Assembly (NCBI GenBank): GCA_964494625.1
Contig: CAZBRT010000003.1
Coordinates: forward strand, 310,001 to 374,000
DNA from: UBA2784 sp964494625
GTDB taxonomy: Bacteria; Pseudomonadota; Alphaproteobacteria; Micropepsales; Micropepsaceae
Length of the DNA stretch: 64,000 nt
Direction: 5' to 3'
Under the pieces are notes generated by a model. That model saw only the letters and a list, made by a program, of their open reading frames with translations. It searched no databases and was not told where the DNA came from. Made by a program: the position numbers and the translations under genes. Shown piece by piece: positions 53,770-62,493 of the stretch. Numbering within the stretch: the first letter of the stretch is position 1; each line of letters begins with the position of its first letter.

Positions 53770-55551
53770 ATGAGCAGTGAGAACGGCGAAGAAATGCTGA
53801 CCGGCGCGGAAATCGTGATCCGCGCGCTCAAGGATCAGGGCGTCGCCCATATTTTCGGCTATCCGGGCGGTGCAGTGCTGCCCATCTATGACGCGCTCTT
53901 TCAGGATCAGGATGAAGCCATCGAGCATGTGCTGGTGCGCCACGAGCAGGGCGCAGCGCACGCGGCCGAAGGCTATGCCCGTTCCACCGGCAAGCCGGGC
54001 GTGCTTCTGGTGACGTCGGGGCCGGGTGCGACCAATGCGGTCACGGGGCTCACCGATGCGCTGATGGATTCCATTCCGCTCGTTTGCATCACGGGCCAAG
54101 TGCCGACGCATCTGATCGGCAATGATGCGTTTCAGGAGGCCGACACGGTCGGCATCACACGGCCCTGCACCAAACACAACTGGCTGGTGAAAAACGTCAA
54201 CGATCTCGCCCGCGTCATCCACGAGGCGTTCTATGTGGCGAAGACCGGCCGGCCCGGCCCGGTGCTGATCGACATTCCCAAGGATATCCAGTTCAAGAAG
54301 GGCATCTATATCGGTCCGGAAAACATCCGCCATAAAACCTATCGCCCGCGTGTGACCGGCGATGCGCAACGCATCGCACAGGCGGTTGACATGATGGCGG
54401 CTGCCAAGCGGCCGATTCTCTATACAGGCGGCGGCGTCATCAATGCGGGGCCGGAAGCCTCACGCCTGTTGCGCACGCTGGCGCGCGAGACGGGCTTTCC
54501 CGTGACCTCGACGCTGATGGGCCTTGGCGCCTTTCCGGCAGCTGATCCGCAATGGCTCGGCATGCTGGGCATGCATGGCACCTATGAAGCCAATCTCGCC
54601 ATGAACCGTTGCGATCTCATGGTCGCCATCGGCTCGCGCTTTGATGACCGCGTGACGGGGCGGATCGACGCCTTCTCGCCGGGATCGAAGAAAATCCACA
54701 TCGACATCGACCCGTCTTCGATCAACAAGAACGTCATGGCCGATTGCGCGATTGTGGGCGATGCGGGCTCCGTGATGGCCGACATGCTGGCCGAGATAAA
54801 GCGCCGCAACCTGCGCTTTGACCGCGCGCAAACCAAGGCATGGTGGACCCAGATCGGCACATGGCGCGAACGCAAGTCGCTTTCCTACAAGCGCTCGGAC
54901 ACGCTCATCAAACCGCAATACGCGATCGAGCGGCTCTATCAGCTGACCAGGGGCCGCGACGTCTATATCTCGACGGAAGTGGGCCAGCACCAGATGTGGG
55001 CAGCCCAGCATTTCCATTTCGAGGAGCCCAACCGCTGGATGACGTCAGGTGGGCTTGGCACGATGGGCTATGGCCTGCCGGCGGCCATCGGTATCCAGAC
55101 CGCGCACCGCGATGCGCTGGTTATCGACATTGCAGGCGAAGCCTCGATCCAGATGGTGATCCAGGAACTCTCGACGGCAGTGCAGTATGAATTGCCGGTC
55201 AAGGTCTTCATCCTGAACAACGAGTATATGGGCATGGTGCGCCAGTGGCAGCAATTGCTGCATGGCGGGCGCTATTCACACTCCTATTCCGAGGCGCTGC
55301 CCGATTTCGTCAAGCTGGCGGAGGCCTATGGCTGTGTCGGCATCCGCGCGCGCGATCCGGCAGAACTTGATGCGAAAATCATGGAGATGATCGACACGAA
55401 GCGCCCGGTGGTGTTTGACTGCCGCGTGGACGCGCATGAAAACTGCTATCCCATGATCCCGTCAGGTGCTGCGCATGACGAGATGATTTTGGGTGACGCG
55501 GGCGATGGGTCTGATCCCACCGTGACCGAAGCCGGAAAGGTGCTGGTGTGA
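53770..55551 (+). CDS. ilvB: Acetolactate synthase, large subunit
   Basis: TPP-dependent first common step of Ile/Val synthesis; 593 residues. The TPP glutamate lies in HVLVRHEQGAAHAAEGYARS. The FAD/central domain and the C-terminal HGGRYSHSYSEALPDFVKLA are typical of alphaproteobacterial enzymes. In the Mg-TPP motif the usual GDG/GDA reads GEA (DIAGEASIQM), followed by NNEYMGMVRQWQ; Glu in place of the metal-binding Asp may be a lineage trait. ATG at 53770. It overlaps ilvN by one base, and is preceded by the attenuator at 53610-53738. Confidence 0.96.
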   Translation: MSSENGEEMLTGAEIVIRALKDQGVAHIFGYPGGAVLPIYDALFQDQDEAIEHVLVRHEQGAAHAAEGYARSTGKPGVLLVTSGPGATNAVTGLTDALMDSIPLVCITGQVPTHLIGNDAFQEADTVGITRPCTKHNWLVKNVNDLARVIHEAFYVAKTGRPGPVLIDIPKDIQFKKGIYIGPENIRHKTYRPRVTGDAQRIAQAVDMMAAAKRPILYTGGGVINAGPEASRLLRTLARETGFPVTSTLMGLGAFPAADPQWLGMLGMHGTYEANLAMNRCDLMVAIGSRFDDRVTGRIDAFSPGSKKIHIDIDPSSINKNVMADCAIVGDAGSVMADMLAEIKRRNLRFDRAQTKAWWTQIGTWRERKSLSYKRSDTLIKPQYAIERLYQLTRGRDVYISTEVGQHQMWAAQHFHFEEPNRWMTSGGLGTMGYGLPAAIGIQTAHRDALVIDIAGEASIQMVIQELSTAVQYELPVKVFILNNEYMGMVRQWQQLLHGGRYSHSYSEALPDFVKLAEAYGCVGIRARDPAELDAKIMEMIDTKRPVVFDCRVDAHENCYPMIPSGAAHDEMILGDAGDGSDPTVTEAGKVLV

Positions 55552-56108
55552 TGACAGACGGCACAAAGGCGCAACCGGGTTCCGCCTATTTCCTTGTCGA
55601 TGGCAAGGGCGTGACCATCCGCACGACGCTTGCGGTCATCGTGGACAATGAGCCCGGTGTGCTGGCGCGCGTGATCGGGCTTTTCTCGGGGCGCGGCTAC
55701 AACATTGAATCGCTGACCGTGGCCGAGGTGGATCACACCACGCACACGTCGCGCATCACCATCGTCACCTCGGGCACGCCTGCGGTGATCGAGCAGATCA
55801 AGGCGCAACTGGGCCGGCTCATTCCGGTGCATCGCGTCGTTGACCTCTCGCAGGACAAGCCGGGCATCGAACGCGAAATGGCGATGGTGAAGGTGGCCGG
55901 GCAAGGCGAGAAGCGGGTAGAGGCCCTGCGCCTCTCCGAAGCGTTTCGCGCGCGGGTGATTGATACGACGCATGCCTCGTTCGTGTTCGAGATCACGGGC
56001 GCACCGTCAAAGATCGATGCCTTTGTTGAACTGATGCGGCCGCTTGGCCTTGTGGAAGTGAGCCGCACGGGCATCGTTGCCATCGCACGCGGCGCGGAGG
56101 CGATGTGA
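55551..56108 (+). CDS. ilvN: Acetolactate synthase, small regulatory subunit
   Basis: 185 residues (also called ilvH). The N-terminal ACT domain, NEPGVLARVIGLFSGRGYNI followed by ESLTVAEVDHTTHTSRITIV, binds valine for feedback control. The C-terminal ALS_ss domain includes MAMVKVAGQGEKRVEALRLS and LRPLGLVEVSRTG. The ATG shares its A with the ilvB TGA, so the subunits are translated together. Confidence 0.96.
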   Translation: MTDGTKAQPGSAYFLVDGKGVTIRTTLAVIVDNEPGVLARVIGLFSGRGYNIESLTVAEVDHTTHTSRITIVTSGTPAVIEQIKAQLGRLIPVHRVVDLSQDKPGIEREMAMVKVAGQGEKRVEALRLSEAFRARVIDTTHASFVFEITGAPSKIDAFVELMRPLGLVEVSRTGIVAIARGAEAM

Positions 56109-56169
56109 GGGTGCGAGAGGCGCGCAAACTCTCCAGCGAGGCGCGAGACGGCAGAGATGCCTCTTTTCT

Positions 56170-56321
56170 GCCTCCCCTTTCCTTAAAGGGGAGGCGGGAC
56201 TTGCTGGCGCGGAGCGGCTGCAAGCCCGGTGGGGTTGCGGGACGCTGCACTGAGTCCGTCAATGGTGCCCCCCACCGATTTGCGCTGACGCGCAAATCTG
56301 CCTCCCCCATGTGGGGGAGGC
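56170..56321. repeat. Intergenic element of four stacked palindromes
   Basis: Four perfect stem-loops in 152 bp: GCCTCCCCTTT/AAAGGGGAGGC (56170-56195), CGGTGGGG/CCCCACCG (56227-56234 with 56270-56277), ATTTGCGC/GCGCAAAT (56278-56297) and GCCTCCCCCA/TGGGGGAGGC (56300-56321). The two outer stems share GCCTCCCC, giving the element matching ends. It looks like a mosaic REP-like intergenic repeat. The convergent flanking genes also make termination possible. Confidence 0.65.
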
Positions 56322-56341
56322 GGAAGGTTTGCTCTTACGCG

Positions 56342-56818
56342 TTACGGTCCGACGCGGGTGATCTTCATCGTGCCGCCGTCAGAATAGACCTGCAGCACAA
56401 AGAGCTGGCGGTTGAAAATCGCCGAGACGATCTGGCCAACAGCGGTGGCATCTGCGCCCGAACCTTCCGGCGAGAAGCGCCAGTTGGGATCGCGCGCCAG
56501 GCTGCCATTGCCCATCACCTGCATGGCGAATTCAAAATTCCCGCTGAGCGAGAAACTCTCCGGTTCGCCCGCGCGGAACGTGCGGTCGCCCCAGGTGCAT
56601 TCGCTCTCGCCGGGCGCGCCTGCGACGGCGGCGGGGCGGAAATAGACGGTCATGTGCGTGGTACCGGTGTTCACGCCATCGGGCAGGTCGTGCGCGACAA
56701 CCATGCGCATGGTCGGGCCGCCCTTGCAGTAGAGGGGATAGCTCGCCGGTTCAGCGCTGGCTGTGGCAGGCAGAACCGCAAGTGCGGCGAGCGCCGCGAG
56801 TGCATGCTTCAGTTTCAT
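56342..56818 (-). CDS. Small secreted protein of unknown function
   Basis: 158 residues with a clear signal peptide (MKLKHALAALAALAVLPATA plus SAEP). The mature part begins YPLYCKGGPTMRMVVAHDL and contains a second Cys in SECTWGDRTFRAG, suggesting one disulfide, with predicted beta strands throughout. I do not recognise a named family. The ATG at 56818 has GGAGGGA 4 nt upstream. It is divergent from ilvC, with no functional link apparent. Confidence 0.8.
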   Translation of the reverse strand: MKLKHALAALAALAVLPATASAEPASYPLYCKGGPTMRMVVAHDLPDGVNTGTTHMTVYFRPAAVAGAPGESECTWGDRTFRAGEPESFSLSGNFEFAMQVMGNGSLARDPNWRFSPEGSGADATAVGQIVSAIFNRQLFVLQVYSDGGTMKITRVGP

Positions 56819-56919
56819 CGTTCCCTCCAGGATGCGGGCCATGGTCTTTTGCCATCCGCCCAGGTGCCGACATACTCTTACTTCCGACTGAATGATCGCT
56901 GAACGCCAAGGAGCCCATG

Positions 56920-57939
56920 ATGCGCGTTTACTATGATAATGATGCCGATGTGAACCTCATCAAGGGAAAGAAGGTTGCCATTATCGGCTATGGCAGCCAA
57001 GGCCACGCACACGCACAGAACATGCGCGACAGCGGTGTGAAGGGCGTCACAATCGCGCTGCGCCCCGGTTCGCCCTCGGCGAAGAAGGCGGAGGCCGCCG
57101 GTTTTGCTGTCAAGGACGTGGCAACGGCCGCACGCGAAAGCGATGTGATGATGATGGTGACGCCCGATGAACTTCAGGCCGACATCTATCGCGATCATCT
57201 GCATGGCAACATGAAGCAGGGGGCGGCGCTACTGTTCGCGCATGGCTTCAACGTGCATTTCCGCCTGATCGAGCCGCGCGGTGATCTTGACGTGCTGATG
57301 GTCGCCCCCAAAGGCCCCGGCCACACGGTGCGCTCGGAATACCAGCGCGGCGGTGGCGTGCCGTGTCTCATTGCCATCCACCAGAACGCCAGCGGCAATG
57401 CCCATGACCTTGGCCTCTCTTATGCCTCCGCCATCGGCGGCGGCCGCGCGGGCATCATCGAGACAAGCTTCCGGGAGGAATGCGAAACCGACTTGTTCGG
57501 CGAGCAGTCCGTGCTGTGCGGCGGGTTGGTGGAGCTGATCCGCGCCGGTTTCGAGACACTGGTCGAGGCGGGCTATGCGCCCGAGATGGCCTATTTTGAA
57601 TGCCTGCACGAGGTGAAGCTGATTGTTGACCTCATCTATGAGGGCGGCATCGCCAACATGAATTACTCGATCTCCAACACGGCCGAATACGGCGAGTACG
57701 TTACAGGCCCACGCATCATCACGCCGGAAACCAAGGCCGAGATGAAGCGCGTGCTGGCCGACATCCAGACCGGCAAGTTCGCGCGCGACTGGGTGCTCGA
57801 GAACAAGGCGGGGCAACCGAGCTTCAAGGCAACACGCGCCCATCTTGCCAAGCATCCGATCGAGGAAGTGGGCGCAAAACTGCGTGCGATGATGCCGTGG
57901 ATTGCCAAGAACAAGCTGGTCGATCAGGCAAAGAACTGA
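56920..57939 (+). CDS. ilvC: Ketol-acid reductoisomerase (class I)
   Basis: Second step of Ile/Val synthesis, Mg- and NADPH-dependent; 339 residues, the short class I form. VAIIGYGSQGHAHAQNMRDS is the dinucleotide loop. APKGPGHTVRSEYQRGGGVP, ETDLFGEQSVLCGG and YFECLHEVKLIVDLIYEGG carry the metal and substrate ligands. Of two adjacent ATGs, that at 56920 is 6 nt from AAGGAG and is preferred over 56917. Confidence 0.97.
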   Translation: MRVYYDNDADVNLIKGKKVAIIGYGSQGHAHAQNMRDSGVKGVTIALRPGSPSAKKAEAAGFAVKDVATAARESDVMMMVTPDELQADIYRDHLHGNMKQGAALLFAHGFNVHFRLIEPRGDLDVLMVAPKGPGHTVRSEYQRGGGVPCLIAIHQNASGNAHDLGLSYASAIGGGRAGIIETSFREECETDLFGEQSVLCGGLVELIRAGFETLVEAGYAPEMAYFECLHEVKLIVDLIYEGGIANMNYSISNTAEYGEYVTGPRIITPETKAEMKRVLADIQTGKFARDWVLENKAGQPSFKATRAHLAKHPIEEVGAKLRAMMPWIAKNKLVDQAKN

Positions 57940-57961
57940 GGCGGGCTTAAAGCCGGACCCT

Positions 57962-58504
57962 TCAGGCTTTTTCCATCGGCTTGATCACCTGCTCCAGCCG
58001 CAGCCGGTCCATCGTCGCAAAGACGGTGGCACAGGCAACCATGTCGGCATGCCTGCGGTCAGCGCCAAGCGGCAGCCAGATGCCCTCATGGGCCAGGAAG
58101 TCGACATCGTCGCGCAGCACGAGCGGCGCAAAGCCGCGCATGCCCGACTGCCTGCGCATGACATGACGGCAGACGTCGCGCATACGGGTCGCGAGACGCT
58201 GATGCAGCGCGGTCGAAAGCAGCCTGCCGGTTTCGTCGATGCCTGCCGCCTTCACGATGGCCGTGCCGATCAACCGAAGCTTGAAGTCCTCGCCGCCATT
58301 GATGGCTTCCAGGATCATCAGGAAGGGAAGGGCCGGTTTCATCGCGGCGGGACGCAGATCGGCGTGGGCAGGCATCACATGGCTGCCGCGCGCCTGCATC
58401 CAGTGATCGCGCAAGGCGGTGAGCGGCGCCGAATCCGTCGTCAAGGTGTAGTCGATGATGCCGTCAGCGCCGGAGAATTCATCACTGGCATGGAAGCGGG
58501 TCAT
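57962..58504 (-). CDS. PAS_5-type PAS domain protein
   Basis: 180 residues. LRDHWMQARGSHVMPAHADL and FKLRLIGTAIVKAAGIDETG match the PAS_5 group common in alphaproteobacteria: a PAS sensor without an attached output domain. The ATG overlaps the stop of the adjacent PAS gene by 4 bp. The ligand is unknown. Confidence 0.87.
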   Translation of the reverse strand: MTRFHASDEFSGADGIIDYTLTTDSAPLTALRDHWMQARGSHVMPAHADLRPAAMKPALPFLMILEAINGGEDFKLRLIGTAIVKAAGIDETGRLLSTALHQRLATRMRDVCRHVMRRQSGMRGFAPLVLRDDVDFLAHEGIWLPLGADRRHADMVACATVFATMDRLRLEQVIKPMEKA

Positions 58505-59061
58505 GCGGGCACCCCTCTGGGGATGCGTGCCGGGCCGATGACAAGTCCGGCGCTGCCACCGCCCATGTGCTCGGGCAATAGAACGTCGCCACCGAGAAGG
58601 AAGTAGTCAATTTCCTCGCCATCGCGCGACAGAGGCAGGACAAGTGTCTCCCCTTGGCCAAAGGAACAGTGCCCAATGATGGAATTCCGGCTGCGGAAAA
58701 GAAGCGGTTCGCGCGCCTGGCCAGAAGTCTCCAGATAGTCGCGTGTGCGGGCGATGATCGGCTGCGCCCCCAGGGTGGACAGGAGCTTGCCCGTCGGCTC
58801 AATGCCCGACAGGCGCACGACGCCTGAACCGGCAATCCGGTAGAGATAGTCCCGCCCGCCATCAATCACTTCGATCAGCATCAAAGCGGGAAGGATGTCG
58901 CGGATCGTGCCGGGGTTGACGTCCTGCCGTGACGGGAAGGCGCGTCCGTGACGCCAGGCTTCCCAATAGCCGAGCAGCTTGGCCAAGGTAGGCGAGATGG
59001 GGCTGGGCGGGCGCAAGGTCGCCACGCCTTCATCCGCCAGCCGTGTCTCAATCGCGTTCAC
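58501..59061 (-). CDS. PAS_5-type PAS domain protein (second copy)
   Basis: About 186 residues, resembling the downstream gene. LLGYWEAWRHGRAFPSRQDV, LPALMLIEVIDGGRDYLYRI and AGSGVVRLSGIEPTGKLLST correspond in order to the segments of its neighbour, so the pair probably arose by duplication and diverged. No ATG is available; I take the GTG at 59061 with GGGG upstream, and a TTG at 59091 is possible. It is divergent from purT. Confidence 0.82.
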   Translation of the reverse strand: MNAIETRLADEGVATLRPPSPISPTLAKLLGYWEAWRHGRAFPSRQDVNPGTIRDILPALMLIEVIDGGRDYLYRIAGSGVVRLSGIEPTGKLLSTLGAQPIIARTRDYLETSGQAREPLLFRSRNSIIGHCSFGQGETLVLPLSRDGEEIDYFLLGGDVLLPEHMGGGSAGLVIGPARIPRGVPA

Positions 59062-59184
59062 GCCGGGCTGCCCCGCTGCCAAATTGGTCAACGGTTGTAT
59101 ATCAACACAGACCTACCAATTGGTTGCGACGGGATCCGAATTGTGTCTCATACCGGCGCAGACAACCGGAAACCGGAGCCCCCC

Positions 59185-60384
59185 ATGCGTCTTGGCACGC
59201 CGCTTTCGCCTTCAGCCACCAAAGTGATGCTTCTGGGGGCAGGCGAGCTTGGCAAGGAAGTGTTGATTGAACTGCAGCGTTTGGGGGTCGAGACCATCGC
59301 AGTTGACCGTTATGCCAATGCGCCGGGTCACCAGGTGGCGCACCGCGCGCATGTGGTCGACATGACGGACGGGCGCGCCGTGCGTGATCTGGTGATGCGC
59401 GAACGCCCGCATCTGATTGTCCCGGAGATCGAGGCCATCGCCACACGCGAACTTGTGGCCATCGAGGAAGAGGGGCTGGCGACAGTGATCCCGACCGCCA
59501 AGGCAGCCATGCTCACGATGAACCGTGAGGGGATCCGTCGGCTGGCTGCCGAAGTGCTGGGCCTGCCGACGTCTCCCTTCGCGTTCGCGTCGTCGCTGGC
59601 GGAATTGAAGGCGGCGATTGATGGCGGCATTTCCTATCCCTGCTTTGTGAAGCCGGTGATGTCATCGTCGGGCAAGGGACAGTCGCAATTGCATGGACCC
59701 GAAGACGTGGCGAAGGCGTGGGACTATGCCTTGTCAGCCGGCCGCGTGAAGGACATGCGGGTGATCGTCGAGGGCAAGATCCATTTCGACTACGAGATCA
59801 CCCAGCTGACCGTGCGCTACGAGCATCCCAGTGGCGATAACCGCACGGCATTCTGTGAGCCGATCGGCCATGTGCAGGTGGCGGGCGATTATGTGGAATC
59901 CTGGCAACCGCATCCCATGTCGCCGACCGCACTCAAGCGCGCGCGTGACATCGCCTTTCAGGTGACGTCGGCGCTTGGCGGTTACGGGATTTTTGGCGTC
60001 GAGCTGTTTGTGAAGGGTGAGGATGTGTGGTTCTCGGAAGTCAGTCCGCGGCCGCATGATACGGGGCTCGTGACACTTGCCACCCAGTTCCAGAGCGAGT
60101 TTGCCCTTCATGCCCGCGCCATTCTGGGGCTGCCGGTTGATGTGTCGCTGCGCAATCCTGGCGCCAGTGCCGTGATCTATGGCGGCATGACTGCCAAGGG
60201 CATCGCCTTTGACGGCGTGGCGGCAGCTTTGGCCGTGCCGGAGACCGAGCTGCGCCTCTTCGGCAAGCCGGAAGCGTTCCCCACGCGGCGGATGGGGGTT
60301 GCGCTGGCGCGTGGCGCAACCGTTGATCTGGCCCGCGCCCGGGCCAAAGAGGCGGCAAGCCTCGTCAAACCCGTCGCGGTCTGA
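59185..60384 (+). CDS. purT: Formate-dependent GAR formyltransferase
   Basis: Third step of purine synthesis using formate and ATP instead of formyl-THF; 399 residues. An N-terminal nucleotide fold (KVMLLGAGELGKEVLIELQR) precedes ATP-grasp motifs FVKPVMSSSGKGQS, RVIVEGKIHFDYEITQLTVR, FGVELFVKGEDVWFSEVSPR and the DTGLVTL segment. The ATG at 59185 has GGAG 6 nt upstream; in-frame sequence upstream is not family-like. Confidence 0.97.
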   Translation: MRLGTPLSPSATKVMLLGAGELGKEVLIELQRLGVETIAVDRYANAPGHQVAHRAHVVDMTDGRAVRDLVMRERPHLIVPEIEAIATRELVAIEEEGLATVIPTAKAAMLTMNREGIRRLAAEVLGLPTSPFAFASSLAELKAAIDGGISYPCFVKPVMSSSGKGQSQLHGPEDVAKAWDYALSAGRVKDMRVIVEGKIHFDYEITQLTVRYEHPSGDNRTAFCEPIGHVQVAGDYVESWQPHPMSPTALKRARDIAFQVTSALGGYGIFGVELFVKGEDVWFSEVSPRPHDTGLVTLATQFQSEFALHARAILGLPVDVSLRNPGASAVIYGGMTAKGIAFDGVAAALAVPETELRLFGKPEAFPTRRMGVALARGATVDLARARAKEAASLVKPVAV

Positions 60385-60462
60385 CGCTGCAGCGGCTCTT
60401 GGAGCACCCCTTGCGGTACTGGACGTCTTGCGCTTCACTCGATGCCTCACTTTGCGCCCCAT

Positions 60463-60481
60463 GCTTAACGAAGTGTTAAGC
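60463..60481. promoter_or_regulatory. 19-bp palindrome with TTAA-N7-TTAA upstream of leuA
   Basis: GCTTAAC, GAAGT, GTTAAGC is a perfect 7-bp inverted repeat. It also contains TTAA-N7-TTAA, the spacing of the alphaproteobacterial CtrA site. It lies 68 bp before the putative leu leader frame, where an operator would be expected. The identity of the regulator is not established. Confidence 0.5.
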
Positions 60482-60548
60482 GGGGAGGCGCAAGGTTTTG
60501 CCACGCGGCGGGACCCTTTCCCCCGACCATTGGAATGAAGCGCAGACC

Positions 60549-60656
60549 ATGCTGATCGGTTCGATCATTGCCGGGCTTGACGCGGGCACCTTGCCCCGCA
60601 TCGCCCGTCTGCGCCTTGACGCGATCCTCCTCCTTAGGGGCCCCTGGCCCGCTTGA
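60549..60656 (+). CDS. Putative leuA leader peptide
   Basis: 35-codon frame, ATG at 60549 to TGA at 60654, 92 bp before leuA. Eight residues are Leu, and the consecutive codons ATC CTC CTC CTT (60624-60635) give Ile-Leu-Leu-Leu near the end, followed by RGPWPA and stop. It lies upstream of hairpins suited to attenuation. The ribosome site is weak and no protein evidence exists. Confidence 0.6.
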   Translation: MLIGSIIAGLDAGTLPRIARLRLDAILLLRGPWPA

Positions 60657-60716
60657 AGCTGCGCGCGGCGCAGCAGCTGGTCAGGGGAGCTTCAACCGCA
60701 GGCCCATAAAGCCTGC
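60653..60716 (+). promoter_or_regulatory. leuA attenuator-like competing hairpins
   Basis: TTGAAGCT (60653-60660, spanning the leader stop) pairs perfectly with AGCTTCAA (60688-60695). The overlapping GCTGCGC (60658-60664) pairs instead with GCGCAGC (60668-60674). A third stem, GCAGGC / GCCTGC (60698-60703 with 60711-60716), follows. It has no strong U-run, so it could act as a weak terminator or as a translational control stem ahead of the leuA start at 60749. Confidence 0.5.
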
Positions 60717-60748
60717 CGCGCTGTCATCGTTCCTTTCGGGTGCTTCCC

Positions 60749-62305
60749 ATGTCATCGAACAATTCCAACCGCGTCATCATCTTCGACACCACTTTGCGCG
60801 ACGGCGAACAATCGCCCGGCGCCGCCATGAGCCTTGAAGAAAAACTCCGCATCGCCGAAATGCTGGAACAGCTCGGCGTCGATGTGATCGAAGCGGGATT
60901 TCCCGTTGCGTCAAACGGCGACTTCGAAGCGGTCAATGAGATTGCAAAATTGCTCAAGCGGACAATCGTCTGCGGTCTTGCGCGTGCGGGCGCCAAGGAC
61001 ATTGACCGCGCGGCGGAAGCCATCCGTCCGGCAAGGCGCGGGCGCATCCACACGTTCATTTCCACAAGCCCCGTCCACATGAAGCACAAGCTCCAGATGG
61101 AGCCGCATCAGGTGCTTGATGCCGTGGCAGCCAGTGTTTCATTGGCCCGCAGGCACACGGACGACGTCGAGTGGTCGGCGGAGGATGCGACGCGGACCGA
61201 GCGCGACTTCCTTGCGCGCGCAGTCGAGACAGCGATCAAGTCCGGGGCCAACACGATCAATATCCCCGACACGGTGGGATACACGACACCGCAGGAATAT
61301 GGTGCGCTCATCCAATGGCTGATCGAAACGGTGCCGGGCGCGCATAAAGCGCGCTTCTCCACCCATTGCCATAATGATCTGGGGCTTGCGGTTGCCAATA
61401 GTCTTGCCGGGGTGATCGCAGGCGCGCGCCAGATCGAATGCACGATCAACGGTATCGGCGAACGGGCAGGCAATGCCGCGCTTGAAGAGATCGTCATGGC
61501 GCTCAAGGTGCGTGGCGATGTGATGCCGTTCGAGACCGGTGTCGAAACGCCGCTGATCGCGCGCGCGTCAAAGATGGTCTCCAGCGCGACCGGCTTTCCG
61601 GTGCAGTTCAACAAGGCGATCGTCGGAAAAAACGCCTTCGCCCACGAATCGGGAATCCACCAGGACGGGATGCTGAAGAACACCCAGACCTACGAGATCA
61701 TGACGCCGGAGTCGGTCGGGGTGGCCACTTCCAGCCTGATCCTGGGCAAACTCTCGGGCCGACATGCCTTCCGGGAGAAGCTTTCGGCGTTGGGCTATGA
61801 CCTCGGGCCCAACGCGCTGGAGGATGCATTCAAGAGATTCAAGGACTTAGCGGACAAGAAGAAGCATGTCTTCGATGAGGACATTGTCGCCCTTGTTGAC
61901 GACTACATGTCGGCGGCAAGCGACCGCATCCAGCTTGTGGGTCTGCGCATCGCCGCCGGCATGGATGGCCCGCAAACATCTGATTTGACGCTTTCGGTTG
62001 ACGGCGAGACGCGCTACATCACAGCCAGCGGCGATGGACCAGTCGATGCTACGTTCAATGCCATCAAGGCACTGGTTCCGCACGACGCGAAGCTCGTTCT
62101 CTATCAGGTTCATGCCGTGACAGAGGGAGCCGACGCGCAGGCGGAAGTGAGCGTCAGGCTGGAAGAAAACGGAAAAACCGTAACCGGTCGGGGGGCCGAT
62201 ACGGATACGCTGGTGGCCTCTGCCAGAGCTTATGTGCATGCGCTCAACAAGCTCGTGGTGAAGAGGACAAAGGCGTTGCCTGAAGCGTTGAACGCTTCAG
62301 GTTAA
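60749..62305 (+). CDS. leuA: 2-isopropylmalate synthase
   Basis: First committed step of leucine synthesis; 518 residues. VIIFDTTLRDGEQSPGAAMS opens the TIM barrel, STHCHNDLGLAVANSLAGVI supplies metal-binding His residues, and INGIGERAGNAALEEIVMAL follows. The C-terminal third is the leucine-binding regulatory domain, so allosteric inhibition is expected besides leader control. The ATG at 60749 is chosen; a GTG at 60740 is possible. Confidence 0.97.
   Translation: MSSNNSNRVIIFDTTLRDGEQSPGAAMSLEEKLRIAEMLEQLGVDVIEAGFPVASNGDFEAVNEIAKLLKRTIVCGLARAGAKDIDRAAEAIRPARRGRIHTFISTSPVHMKHKLQMEPHQVLDAVAASVSLARRHTDDVEWSAEDATRTERDFLARAVETAIKSGANTINIPDTVGYTTPQEYGALIQWLIETVPGAHKARFSTHCHNDLGLAVANSLAGVIAGARQIECTINGIGERAGNAALEEIVMALKVRGDVMPFETGVETPLIARASKMVSSATGFPVQFNKAIVGKNAFAHESGIHQDGMLKNTQTYEIMTPESVGVATSSLILGKLSGRHAFREKLSALGYDLGPNALEDAFKRFKDLADKKKHVFDEDIVALVDDYMSAASDRIQLVGLRIAAGMDGPQTSDLTLSVDGETRYITASGDGPVDATFNAIKALVPHDAKLVLYQVHAVTEGADAQAEVSVRLEENGKTVTGRGADTDTLVASARAYVHALNKLVVKRTKALPEALNASG
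62279..62301 (+). terminator. Hairpin at the leuA 3' end
   Basis: CCTGAAGCGTT / AACGCTTCAGG is an 11-bp perfect inverted repeat separated by one base, covering the last codons of leuA and ending just before its TAA. The downstream sequence TTAAACCCCGTTT has only a weak T-run. Confidence 0.5.
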
Positions 62306-62493
62306 ACCCCGTTTACCGTACCAGCGCTGCGACGCGGGGTGGCCTGCCGGGGCTGCCCTTTGCGCTGTTTGTAACCCGGCTCCGCGGCGCGGAGCTTGCA
62401 ACGCGCCTTTACGGACTTTCAATTGCGGCACTTCACGGTGGCGGAATTCCGCTGCTTCCGGTTTCGGTGTGTCATTCAGGGTCAGTAACAAAG

